Assembly (NCBI GenBank): GCA_024405455.1
Contig: JAKSOT010000009.1
Span: 1 to 42,192, forward strand
DNA from: Akkermansia sp.
GTDB taxonomy: Bacteria > Verrucomicrobiota > Verrucomicrobiia > Verrucomicrobiales > Akkermansiaceae
Reading direction: 5' to 3'
Length of the DNA stretch: 42,192 bases
The notes beneath the pieces were generated by a model. That model was given only the letters and a program-made list of their open reading frames with translations. It was not told where the DNA came from and searched no databases. The number at the start of each line of letters is the position of its first letter. The stretch's first letter is position 1. Position numbers and translations under genes: made by a program. This document shows positions 35,301 to 42,192 of the stretch, piece by piece.

Positions 35301-36321
35301 TGTTAATGGAAAGCTTGGAGGCGCTGCCGACTATATCTATCTTGCCGACGGAAAGGGAGGCTCCCTCCTCAATGTTGAACGTATACTCGGCATTGTCCAC
35401 GGTCAGGTTGCCAGCCACAATTGCATCCTTAACCGCCACCGTCTTCTCTGCGCCTGCGCTGGTGAAGAAAGCATTCTTGCCGTTCACATACGCAGCCGCG
35501 GCTTCGTCGGCCAGCCAGTTCTCGGTTGTCTTGTCCCAGTTGGCATCCACGCTGCCGCTCCACACGTAGTCGCTCACCACGGGTGCCGTGGGAGCCGCGT
35601 AGGTGGTCGTCAGTTCAGTCATCTTGTAATAGTCGGAGCCGCCAGAGCGACCCTCGATGCAGATGTTCACCTTGTCAAAATTGAGGGAAGACACGCCGAG
35701 GTCATACGTGATGGTCACCGGATCCTCACTCTGCTGGGTGTTGGTCAACGTGAGCACGTAGTGGCTCTTGGTGTCGTCCCAAGCAATGTGGCCATCGACC
35801 TGAGAGGTGTAGGGAGTGTTGTTCTGGGCCTGGGAGCCGTAATCGAAGTACCCGGCCTCCGTCACCTTGCACTTGCCGTCACCTGTGTCCTTGAATTGGT
35901 AGAGCAAATCGGGATTCGTCACGGAAGTGGTGCCGTAGCCCACATGGTGACCGCCATCATTGTACTGCCCCCAACCGGTGGTCAGGGAGATGGAGTTCTT
36001 TGAATCGATGAGGGTGAACGTGACACAACCGTTGAAGTTCAGGTCAATCTGGTAGGAGAAGTCCAGATAGGTGTCCTGCCCGGCTGGGAGCACATAGGCG
36101 GAATCCAGCGTCATGTATGCATGTCCTTTGTTCCAACCCTTGTTGCTTGCAACCTGGTTGGAGGTGTCAATGGTCATGTTGCTCTTGGTCCAACCGTCCA
36201 CGGTGAACAGGTCGGTGGTTACCGGCTCGCCAGCGGCGAACGACTGCGGCAGGGTGGTGCCGACAGCCGTGATGGCGGCGATGAGTGCCGCCCTGAGTGT
36301 CTTGTTGAGATGGAGTCTCAT
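32338..36321 (-). CDS. PEP-CTERM surface protein with autotransporter-like repeats
   Basis: A 1327-residue exported protein. The signal region MRLHLNKTLRAALIAAITAVGTTLPQSFA resembles that of both flanking autotransporters. Residues about 30-245 look like a lectin-type jelly roll (LDFSYQIDLNFNGCVTFTLID, GHIAWDDTKSHYVLTLTNT). A module YVWSGSVDANWDKTTENW follows, then a long beta-helix-like repeat region (GTITKTGAGELILSGGSNVI and many similar strands). It ends with VPEPTTGTLSLLALAALAA and RRRKH: the PEP sorting motif, a hydrophobic helix and a basic tail, as recognised by exosortase/EpsH systems. No exosortase is in the window. It therefore replaces the beta-barrel anchor of its neighbours with a different sorting signal. 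Confidence 0.9.
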   Translation of the reverse strand: MRLHLNKTLRAALIAAITAVGTTLPQSFAAGEPVTTDLFTVDGWTKSNMTIDTSNQVASNKGWNKGHAYMTLDSAYVLPAGQDTYLDFSYQIDLNFNGCVTFTLIDSKNSISLTTGWGQYNDGGHHVGYGTTSVTNPDLLYQFKDTGDGKCKVTEAGYFDYGSQAQNNTPYTSQVDGHIAWDDTKSHYVLTLTNTQQSEDPVTITYDLGVSSLNFDKVNICIEGRSGGSDYYKMTELTTTYAAPTAPVVSDYVWSGSVDANWDKTTENWLADEAAAAYVNGKNAFFTSAGAEKTVAVKDAIVAGNLTVDNAEYTFNIEEGASLSVGKIDIVGSASKLSINSVGATTLSLTALANEGELHLGAGVAVVATGSNVTLTADHGLGVTGEGSISIGTMTASGGTHTLSVGISAASLETSGGANVTFNGTLNSITGAIHTKSGASTSLSIGTGDTDAILVVNRLELGDNASGGAANFVIGEHGKVVVKSANNETGYKAAGLLFSEWGQSTHAQIAGELYAKDAMLSTGDKAATIDISGTVATKGIRGIKNVNNTINLAEGGVLVLGASGITADNNGTWAINLNGGEVGISENATIARALNVAGDVTFNTQLYTWVGSDAAQEIEAGQEGGTITISGNISGNGTITKTGAGELILSGGSNVINNTIQVQKGTLTMTGTYEIGGIKGGDIQEYYVDVDGKEATNGFYCQAGSKTVYSAEGATVNDNGAKYTIGGVEVAVTGGVITIDPTVDYTTLWVRDGSEAFAAYKTKAGEALTKVDLAAGTSVNMDYDTASITLEMHGDATVNATAAATISSISGWENHTLNVDGTSEVTLANLTTLTGSSALEVKGGTLNTKKFMLNSADASLKVNDGTTMNVTGDLTPTHGSVEVAGAVNISGSLDLSNGGNSNVELDITSTGEVMAGSMWMAAAAAVALEQGGTFNIANMQIVGKDGGRISTTTNNVLYGSNNGAFVIENATITATGNVTIGNTLSGVDVVVADGSSLTLKTAADSVTVNAGGTINKGEGGSFSNLTIEDGGIIGTGLDNSEVGIAADVTVTFAQGIEDSGVEFYGEDGVQVKNTGGESIHYTIDEENAKVTADTLIAAGENPEDTIVVNNEVNVSSIANWGDAALTLTHIGTETHLESISTIGGQVTLQGVTTDPIALTDLSIGAGSTVAVYTDEHATTEGTVTVSETLTAGGATLLANLEMADGSKLDVNGGDAMALTLGSEFNLAEGAIVTLDEETLAAIANLENIGDKVILVKQYQDHALTTNLEDGDWSRTHFDLSSITNADYKLYVQDGQIGLVKSSNVPEPTTGTLSLLALAALAARRRKH

Positions 36322-36405
36322 GGTATTTTATTTCTTTATTGTTTTCTGTTTTTCGTTTGGCGCGAAATCTTGTGCAGAGGGCACAGCACACCCACGCACG
36401 GGAGG

Positions 36406-36433
36406 ATTGTACAGGTTTCGGAATACTGTAGAA
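36406..36433 (-). promoter_or_regulatory. Weak promoter candidate for the PEP-CTERM gene
   Basis: Minus strand: TTCTAC (36433-36428), 16-bp spacer, TACAAT (36411-36406). The -35 box is poor. The spacer contains one arm of the 12-bp inverted repeat described at 36417-36580. The leader to ATG 36321 would be about 80 nt and is A-rich near the start codon. Confidence 0.35.
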
Positions 36434-36580
36434 CTCTCCATGCAACGTAAGGCGATATTTTTCATTGCTTTATGCAATGTTTGTTTTTTTGTGCATGGAT
36501 AATCGCTCCTAACGCCTACCCGCCGAATTCCCAGTATTCATGCGAAAAATTGAAAAAACAGCTTGCATCAGTATTCCGAA
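36417..36580. repeat. Widely spaced 12-bp inverted repeat
   Basis: TTCGGAATACTG (36417-36428) and CAGTATTCCGAA (36569-36580) are exact reverse complements 140 bp apart, upstream of the PEP-CTERM gene. A further CAGTATTC lies at 36532-36539. The rest of this 385-nt intergenic stretch is AT-rich with no gene. Confidence 0.6.
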
Positions 36581-36610
36581 TGCTGTAGGAGGCCCCGCCG
36601 CTGCCATGCA

Positions 36611-36710
36611 AAAGCCCCTGCGCCGTACAGCGCAGGGGCTTGTGAAGTGCCGCGCGCGGAGCGCGCCTAACTTACAAATTGTAAATCGTCAATTGTCAAT
36701 CGTAAATTAG
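36611..36710 (-). repeat. Composite intergenic element, copy C
   Basis: Same order as copy B without the inserted segment: terminator hairpin, GCGCGGAGCGCGC hairpin, core CCTAACTTACAAATTGTAAA, AT-rich repeats, boundary GTAAATTAG, which supplies the stop codon of autotransporter 2. The block 36661-36695 matches 32114-32148 exactly. Confidence 0.8.
36612..36641 (-). terminator. Intrinsic terminator of autotransporter 2
   Basis: AAGCCCCTGCGC (36612-36623), 6-nt loop, GCGCAGGGGCTT (36630-36641). On the minus strand it continues into TTTT. Confidence 0.85.
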
Positions 36711-39700
36711 AAATTCACTCTGTATCCAATCACACCGTTCACGTTGGCGAAGCCGCTCCAGAACTCTGCGGAGAGGTCAAGGAAGAGGGCATCGTTGTCG
36801 CGGAGCATGGGGATGGTGACGCCGGCGCCGATTTCAACGCCGAAGTTGCCCGTCTCCGCGCTCTTGACGGTGTGGGTGGGCAGGCCGGAGAGGTTGACCT
36901 TGCCGTCTAGGTCCTTGTCGCCTGCGGCGAGCTTGGCAAGCGCGCGGGCCTCGAAGAGGGAGGAGCGGTTGCAGGGCTTGGCGCCGTAGGCGGACTGCAG
37001 GCGAGCACCCAGCGCGAACGTGGTGACGTTGGCCTCCATGTCGCCCACGTTGAGGGCGGTCTCGCTGCCCTTCTCGCTGTAGCCGCCGATGGAGGAGTGG
37101 CGCCAGCTGACGTTGAACAGGGGCTGGATGCAGGTGGTGGCGTCCTCCGTGAGGGCGATGGTGTAGCCCACCTCATACATGAGGCCGATGGCGGAGCCGT
37201 CGGAATCGCCCTTGGTGTTGGCGGTGCGTGTGCCGTAGTTGATGCTGCGCTCCAGCTCGGTGTCGTACCAGCCGCCCGTGGCGATGAGCGTGTGTGCCCA
37301 GGCCCTGTGGGTGTAGTGGGCGAACGCGGTGAGGTAGGTGCGGTCCAGGTCGCCCTCGGCGGTCTCTGCGCTCTTGGCGGAGAAGTCTCCGTGCATGGCG
37401 GTGACGGCCAGGCCGAAGGTGAAGCGCGGTGTGCAGTCCGCATCGAACCCGAGGGTGCCGCCCCAGCTGGTCATCTTGTACCCGGCCAGGGTGTTGTCGG
37501 AGTCGAGCTGGCGGTAGTCGGCCTCCGCGTTGATCCAGGCGTTGACGAAGGGCATGCCTGTGCGGTCGGCTCCGTCACCCACGCCCATGGTGGTGGTGCG
37601 GTTGCGGATGGCGCGCAGCTGGCGGTCCACATCCTGGGATGCGGCCATGCCGAGCGCGGCGGTGGAGGCGCCGGAGATGCCGGCGGCAATCTGCTGCACG
37701 CGGCTGTGGGAGATGTGACCGTCCTCCAGGGCGTCCATGATGCCGGCGAGCTCGCCGTCCGGGTTGTTGACCTGCGGGTTGGTGTACTTGAGGGCCTCGT
37801 CCAGCATGGCGGCGCCGGCGCGGGTGTTGTGCTCGGTGGATTGCACCACATCCTGCTCAAAGTAGCCGCTGCGGAGGTCCACCAGCACGGCGCCGTCCAC
37901 CAGGCGCGCGTTGGTGTAGTACTTGTTGAAGAGCTTGCCGCTCAGCTCCACGTAGTCGGCGTTCGTGCCTTCACCGCCCACGTAGGCGAGCACCAGGTCC
38001 TCCTCGCGGCCCTTGGTGTCGATGACCAGCGCGCCCTTGCTGTAGGAGCCGCCCTGGCCGATGACGACCTCGGAACCCGAGAGGTCCAGGCCGTTCTCCG
38101 CGCTGAGGACCACCGGCGCCTTCCTGGTGCCCAGGGTGGATGCGGTGGCTTCCGGGTCCAGGCCGAACACGAGTGCGCCGTTGGTGATGGAGGCGGTCCC
38201 GTCAATGGTGAGGCGCTTGCCGCCGGCGTCCTCCGTCTGGGAATTCAGCACCACCACCGTGCACTGGGTGTCAATGGCGCCCAGGTGGGCATCCCCGTCG
38301 TAGAGGAGGGTGGCCGTGGCGTCAAAGCCGGAGACGGAGAGGTTTCTATCCGCAACCAGGGCTTGGCTGACAGCCCCGCCCTCTCCCTGCAGGTGCAGCA
38401 GGGAGACGTGGGCGTTCCCATAGGAGCCGCGGTACACGCCGCCGTATCCGTACACGGTGATGTCGCCGTTCAGGACGGCGCCGGTGCCCTCGCTGACGAG
38501 AGCGCCCGTGTAGTAGTGGGCACCGTCACTCACGGTGAGGGAGGACCCGTCGGAAAGGCGGGTTTCCGCGGCTTTCGCGGAAACGGCGTCCGCCCCGCTG
38601 CCGATATGGATGGAGCTTCCCTGGACGGCCAGGGTGCCTGCGATATCCAGCAGGCCCTCGCCGGAGATGGTGTAGGAGGTGCCGGAGTAGGTGCTCATGC
38701 GGGCGATTTCCTCCGTTCCGTCAAGGGTGATGGTGCCGCTGCCGGAGCGCAGCTGCACCCAGGCTTCCTCATCCGGCGCAGAGCCTCCGCTCCAGTTGGT
38801 GTCCACGGCCCACTCGCCGTCGCCGCCCTTCCAGATGTAGTCGCTCTCCTTCTCGCGCGCGGTGAGGATGATGTCCTTGGAGACGGTGTCTTGGGAGATG
38901 TAGTAGGCGTAGTCGCTGCCCGCCTTGGAGATGCGGTCCCCGCCGTTCACGGAAACGCTCCCGGCCAGGTTGTACCCGAGGTCCGCCAGGGTGAGCGTCA
39001 TGCCGTCGCTCAGGCGCAGTGCCTCCACGGCGTCCACACTCACCACAAAGTCCGTGTTGCCGGCGGTCAGGCTTCCTGCGGTCACGTACACCTTGTCGCG
39101 GTTGATGCGGTTCAGGGTCACGCTGCCGGCGTTGAGCGCATCATCGACGATGAGCGAGGCGGTGCCGGTGAGCGCCACCGCAGAGGCCTGCACGTTGTCC
39201 AGGTGCAGGTTCCCGGCGGCGGTCAGCATTCCCGTGACGGAGACATTGCCGTCCGCGCCGTTGTTGGCTTCCAGCGTGAGGCCGCTCGAGGAGACGAGGG
39301 TCTGCCCGGCCGCGAGGTTGAGGTTGGCCACGGAGCCGCCCGCGGAGGTGATGGTGGCATTGTCGCCCTCCGCGGTGAGCTTGCCCTTCACGTTCAGCGT
39401 GCCCAGGTCGATGCCGTTCCCGGCAATCAGCTCGCCCGGGGCGTTCACCTGCAGGGTGCCCTCATGCGTGTAGGCGCTGCCGCTTTCCAGGCGCAGCCTG
39501 CCGTTGACGATGAGGTTGCCGTTCTGGCGGATGCCGAGCTTGCCGCTGGAGGCGATATCCACCATGCCGTTCACGGTGACCGTGCCGGAACTGGCGCCCA
39601 CCGGGCCCACGTAGAAGCCCGCCTGGGTGTCCACGCCCACGTTGCCGTCCACCGTGCCGTTGAGCGCCATGAGGCTGATGCCCATGCCTGTCACACGCGC

Positions 39701-41917
39701 GGATGCGCCCTGTTCAATGGTGAGGTTGGTGGCGTCCACCCCGGCGTTCAGGGTGGCTTCCGCGCCGCTGCGCACGGTGAAGTTCACGGGCTTCACGGAG
39801 CCCTTGAGCATGCCGCTGGACTGCATGATGAGGTTGCCCACCGGGGTGAAGGTCTGGTTGAATTCCAAGCCTTCCTCTCCCATGCCGTAGACGATGACGG
39901 TGCCGATGGGGTGGATGGAATCTGCGCCGATGGAACCGCTGCCGCTGACCTTGACGGTGCCGTGGGAGAAGTCCCGGGACACCTGGAGGTCGCCGCCGGA
40001 CATCTCGATGGTGGTCAGGCGGCTGCCGTGGTTCTCTGCAAACTCCACCATGGCGGCAAAGTCCGGCTTGTCGTGCTTGAGCTGGTAGAGGGACCAGTCG
40101 GTGTCCTCGCTCATGCCCACAATGGCGTGGCCTGTGGCGGCATCGTAGGAAACTTGCTTGCCTTTGTATGAGAAGTAGGCGCCCTCCGCGGCCTCGCTCT
40201 TGCCGCCTTCCACCACGGTCACGTATTGCGTGCTTCCCTGCAGGAAGCCTTGGTCGCTGGCGGCTCCGGTTTCATCCACGTAGCTCTCTGCGGCGGATTT
40301 CACCTCCAGGTTATCCGTGACAACCGTGCCGCGCGCGGCGAACGCCACGGTGCCGGAGTTCTGGATGCTTTCCGCGAGCGTGACCGGACCGAGCGTGAGC
40401 GTGGTGCCGGATTTCACGGTGAGCTTGCCGCCTGCATCCACCCTGATGTGGCGGGACGAAAGGTCAATGGTTTTCTCCACGCTGAACGTGCCTGCCTTCA
40501 CGTGGATGGAGCCTATTCCGCTGCCGACGCTGCCGTTGCCGCTGATCTTGAGGGTGGCGCCGTCCACCGTGACGGCACCGGCGAAGGTGTTGGCCCCGGT
40601 GAGTGAGACGGTGCCCTTGCCGGTGGCAATGATGCCGCCGGTGCCGGTCATGCCGCCGCTGATGTTGAAGGTGCCTGCGGTTGTACCCTCGCTGATGGAC
40701 TGGCTGTCGCCCGCCCAGACGTACTGGTTGGTGTTGAAGGTGACCGTGCCGTCCAGCTGCACGCTGGTGGAGATGGTGGTGGAGGCTGCGGAGATGCCCA
40801 CCTCCGACGTGCCGATGGAGAAGTTGGAGCCGTCCGCCGTGGTTTGCGTGATGCCGCCGTTGCCGAGCACCAGCTTGGCCCCGTCCTCAATCCTCACGTC
40901 AGACGCCTTCTTGCCGCTACGCTGGGAAAAGCCGCCCACCGCTATCAGGGAGCCGCTGCGCCCCACAACCTTGGCCGCCTTGTCGCCGCTGCGCACCTGC
41001 GTGCCTTTCGCCAGCAGCGTGCCGCCCACGGTGAGGGCGGACTCGTTGCCCCACTCGCTCAGGATGAGACCGGTGGTCTTGTAGTCGTCCACCGTCTGGG
41101 TGCTGAGCAGCACAAGCGTCGCCTCTCGGTTGATGACAATTTCCTCGCCGCCGCTGGCGTTGGCGTCACCGGCCTCCAGGCGGGCGGCCACCAGCTTGGC
41201 TGCGGTAAGGCCGTTGCCCACCGTGAGGGAGGTGTAGCCCTGGTAGGAGGCCTGTTCGGGACCATGCCCCATGTAGATGGCGCCGCTCACCGTGGTGGTG
41301 CCGTCCAGGATGGTGACGGCACCGTCGCGGTAGATGCAGAGCCCCTTCTGGTTGGTGCCGTCGCCCTGGCCGCCGCTGCCGCCCGTAATCTTCACGTTGC
41401 CGCCAAGCTTGACCTGCCCCGCCGCCTTGACCGTGGTGAGGCTGAGCAGACCGTTGCCCTGGGACGAGAAGCTGCCGCCGCTGGCAACGGATGTCTCCCC
41501 GCTGGATGTGATGGTGAGCCCGTCGTTCACCTTAATGTTGGCGGTTCCGTTCAGCGAGGCGACGGTGAGCTTTCCCGTGCCGCTGAAGCTGTAGTCGCCG
41601 GATACAATCATGGCACCGGCGGTCAGCGTGCTGTCAATGGTCACGTTCTTGTTCCGGGTCGAGTTGAAGGTGACCGCGCTGCTGGTGCCGGATTTGAACG
41701 TCGTGGGTGTGCCGTCCTGCGTCCAGTTCTCGGTGGTGGTGTCCCACACCGAGCTCACCGCGCCCGTCCAGATGTACGGGCTGGCGGCGGTAGCCTGCGT
41801 GGCGGCCCCGGCCAGAACGAGTGCTGTGAGCGTTCCCGTGGCAACGGACACAAAGGACAAGGAGGACAGTGCCGCGCGCAGCGCCGTCCCAAGCATCTTG
41901 GGGAGATGTGGTTTCAT
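36707..41917 (-). CDS. Autotransporter 2 (type V secreted, outer membrane)
   Basis: A 1736-residue paralogue of autotransporter 1. An extended signal region MKPHLPKMLGTALRAALSSLSF...AQATAA precedes the module YIWTGAVSSVWDTTTENW, a beta-helix-like passenger with strand repeats (GTVSLTGANTFAGAVTVDGA is a classic unit), a second module YIWKGGDGEWAVDTNWSGG, and a 300-residue beta-barrel starting near DVDRQLRAIRNRTTTMGVG and ending GYRVNF. The C-terminal half, from about residue 1000, aligns with that of autotransporter 1 (DTVSKDIILTAREKESDYIW against DSVTKDIILIARNQESNYVW), while the N-terminal passengers differ. Surface display and adhesion are inferred; no protease or esterase motif was seen. 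Confidence 0.92.
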   Translation of the reverse strand: MKPHLPKMLGTALRAALSSLSFVSVATGTLTALVLAGAATQATAASPYIWTGAVSSVWDTTTENWTQDGTPTTFKSGTSSAVTFNSTRNKNVTIDSTLTAGAMIVSGDYSFSGTGKLTVASLNGTANIKVNDGLTITSSGETSVASGGSFSSQGNGLLSLTTVKAAGQVKLGGNVKITGGSGGQGDGTNQKGLCIYRDGAVTILDGTTTVSGAIYMGHGPEQASYQGYTSLTVGNGLTAAKLVAARLEAGDANASGGEEIVINREATLVLLSTQTVDDYKTTGLILSEWGNESALTVGGTLLAKGTQVRSGDKAAKVVGRSGSLIAVGGFSQRSGKKASDVRIEDGAKLVLGNGGITQTTADGSNFSIGTSEVGISAASTTISTSVQLDGTVTFNTNQYVWAGDSQSISEGTTAGTFNISGGMTGTGGIIATGKGTVSLTGANTFAGAVTVDGATLKISGNGSVGSGIGSIHVKAGTFSVEKTIDLSSRHIRVDAGGKLTVKSGTTLTLGPVTLAESIQNSGTVAFAARGTVVTDNLEVKSAAESYVDETGAASDQGFLQGSTQYVTVVEGGKSEAAEGAYFSYKGKQVSYDAATGHAIVGMSEDTDWSLYQLKHDKPDFAAMVEFAENHGSRLTTIEMSGGDLQVSRDFSHGTVKVSGSGSIGADSIHPIGTVIVYGMGEEGLEFNQTFTPVGNLIMQSSGMLKGSVKPVNFTVRSGAEATLNAGVDATNLTIEQGASARVTGMGISLMALNGTVDGNVGVDTQAGFYVGPVGASSGTVTVNGMVDIASSGKLGIRQNGNLIVNGRLRLESGSAYTHEGTLQVNAPGELIAGNGIDLGTLNVKGKLTAEGDNATITSAGGSVANLNLAAGQTLVSSSGLTLEANNGADGNVSVTGMLTAAGNLHLDNVQASAVALTGTASLIVDDALNAGSVTLNRINRDKVYVTAGSLTAGNTDFVVSVDAVEALRLSDGMTLTLADLGYNLAGSVSVNGGDRISKAGSDYAYYISQDTVSKDIILTAREKESDYIWKGGDGEWAVDTNWSGGSAPDEEAWVQLRSGSGTITLDGTEEIARMSTYSGTSYTISGEGLLDIAGTLAVQGSSIHIGSGADAVSAKAAETRLSDGSSLTVSDGAHYYTGALVSEGTGAVLNGDITVYGYGGVYRGSYGNAHVSLLHLQGEGGAVSQALVADRNLSVSGFDATATLLYDGDAHLGAIDTQCTVVVLNSQTEDAGGKRLTIDGTASITNGALVFGLDPEATASTLGTRKAPVVLSAENGLDLSGSEVVIGQGGSYSKGALVIDTKGREEDLVLAYVGGEGTNADYVELSGKLFNKYYTNARLVDGAVLVDLRSGYFEQDVVQSTEHNTRAGAAMLDEALKYTNPQVNNPDGELAGIMDALEDGHISHSRVQQIAAGISGASTAALGMAASQDVDRQLRAIRNRTTTMGVGDGADRTGMPFVNAWINAEADYRQLDSDNTLAGYKMTSWGGTLGFDADCTPRFTFGLAVTAMHGDFSAKSAETAEGDLDRTYLTAFAHYTHRAWAHTLIATGGWYDTELERSINYGTRTANTKGDSDGSAIGLMYEVGYTIALTEDATTCIQPLFNVSWRHSSIGGYSEKGSETALNVGDMEANVTTFALGARLQSAYGAKPCNRSSLFEARALAKLAAGDKDLDGKVNLSGLPTHTVKSAETGNFGVEIGAGVTIPMLRDNDALFLDLSAEFWSGFANVNGVIGYRVNF

Positions 41918-41945
41918 ATTTGTTCAGTATTCGGTTAAAGGCGAT

Positions 41946-41963
41946 GGGACTGTATACAATCCC
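41946..41963. promoter_or_regulatory. Near-palindrome in the autotransporter 2 leader
   Basis: GGGACTGTATACAATCCC is symmetrical except for one base pair. It lies between the predicted transcript start and the ATG, so it could be an operator or an RNA hairpin. Confidence 0.35.
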
Positions 41964-41978
41964 GCGATATACCCTTAC

Positions 41979-42006
41979 AGTCTACCACAAATGCCGCCCG
42001 CCGCAA
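41979..42006 (-). promoter_or_regulatory. Promoter of autotransporter 2
   Basis: Minus strand: TTGCGG (42006-42001), 16-bp spacer ending TGTGG, TAGACT (41984-41979). Spacer length and TGTGGTAGA match the small-RNA array promoters. Confidence 0.5.
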
Positions 42007-42059
42007 GCATAAAAAGCGCAGATATCCAAATAAAGTCGCGCGCGCAATCGTCATCATCC

Positions 42060-42088
42060 TTGCCAATACCGCCCCGCAAGCGTATAAT
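42060..42088 (+). promoter_or_regulatory. Promoter of the right-edge membrane-protein gene
   Basis: TTGCCA (42060-42065), 17-bp spacer, perfect TATAAT (42083-42088). ATG 42099 is ten bases downstream. Confidence 0.65.
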
Positions 42089-42098
42089 GCCGCGCGTT

Positions 42099-42192
42099 AT
42101 GCTGGAGACCATCTTATGGGGCGGGCTGAGCGTGTCTGCGTGGATCACCGTGGCGATTGTGCTGGGGATGTTCGCGCTGATGCTGTTCACCA
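42099..42192 (+). CDS. Membrane protein, 5' end only (cut by window edge)
   Basis: The first 31 codons encode MLETILWGGLSVSAWITVAI and then VLGMFALMLFT: a short periplasmic or cytoplasmic start followed by a long hydrophobic helix. The pattern (AWITVAIVLGMFALML) is reminiscent of SLC13/anion permeases, but 31 residues are too few for a family call. A strong promoter with a -10 box ten bases upstream supports the start. Confidence 0.55.
   Translation, partial: MLETILWGGLSVSAWITVAIVLGMFALMLFT

Noticed and set aside
23455..42192. Sigma-54 (-24/-12) promoters near rpoN and the surface-protein genes
   Set aside because: I found no TGGCAC-N5-TTGCA match with correct spacing; the visible promoters are sigma-70-like.

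Overview
The window looks like a chromosomal segment from a GC-rich, Akkermansia-like member of the Verrucomicrobiota, probably living in an animal gut. This is an inference. It rests on the large surface proteins at the right-hand end, which share an N-terminal MKxHLPKxL-type signal region, carry either autotransporter beta-barrels or a VPEP...RRRKH (PEP-CTERM) tail, and sit beside fucosyltransferases and an ABO-family glycosyltransferase. There is no phage, insertion sequence or CRISPR array.

Positions 250-7540 hold six surface-glycan glycosyltransferase genes in alternating orientation: GT8, GT6 (ABO-family fold), GT4, GT25, a 643-residue GT10-GT11 double fucosyltransferase fusion, and a separate GT10. 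GT11 (alpha-1,2-Fuc), GT10 (alpha-1,3/4-Fuc) and GT6 (alpha-Gal/GalNAc on an H-type acceptor) are the three activities used by animals to build ABH and Lewis antigens, so the locus is a good candidate for host blood-group mimicry on LPS or capsule. Positions 7617-16430 are mostly housekeeping: an acyl-ACP synthetase-like gene followed by ispH, a topoisomerase/gyrase A subunit, a small membrane protein, aroC, tRNA-Asn and an MFS transporter.

Positions 16611-18402 start with an ankyrin-repeat protein. About 1.2 kb of nearly gene-free DNA follows. It contains four near-identical promoter blocks (TTGACTTGG...TGTGGTAG), each leading into a different short, strongly folded sequence that ends in an intrinsic-terminator hairpin. 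I read this as a tandem array of four small-RNA genes and consider it the most likely undescribed system here.

Positions 18403-25764 carry two minus-strand operons. One is an ABC importer of the sulfonate/nitrate class co-transcribed with a GlcD-type FAD oxidase. The other is a periplasmic thioredoxin-like protein, sigma-54 (rpoN) and a lone OppD-type ATPase. A small plus-strand AP2-like protein follows.

Positions 25922-41917 hold three giant minus-strand surface proteins: autotransporter (1999 aa), PEP-CTERM protein (1327 aa) and autotransporter (1736 aa). Each is followed by a copy of the same composite intergenic element (terminator hairpin, second GC hairpin, AT-rich repeats). A new plus-strand membrane-protein gene begins at 42099 and runs off the window.

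Promoters are unusually legible: TTGnnn, 16-18 bp, then TATACT/TAGAAT-like, often preceded by TGG. At about ten genes the -10 box lies only 6-12 nt before the start codon, which points to widespread leaderless or near-leaderless mRNAs.
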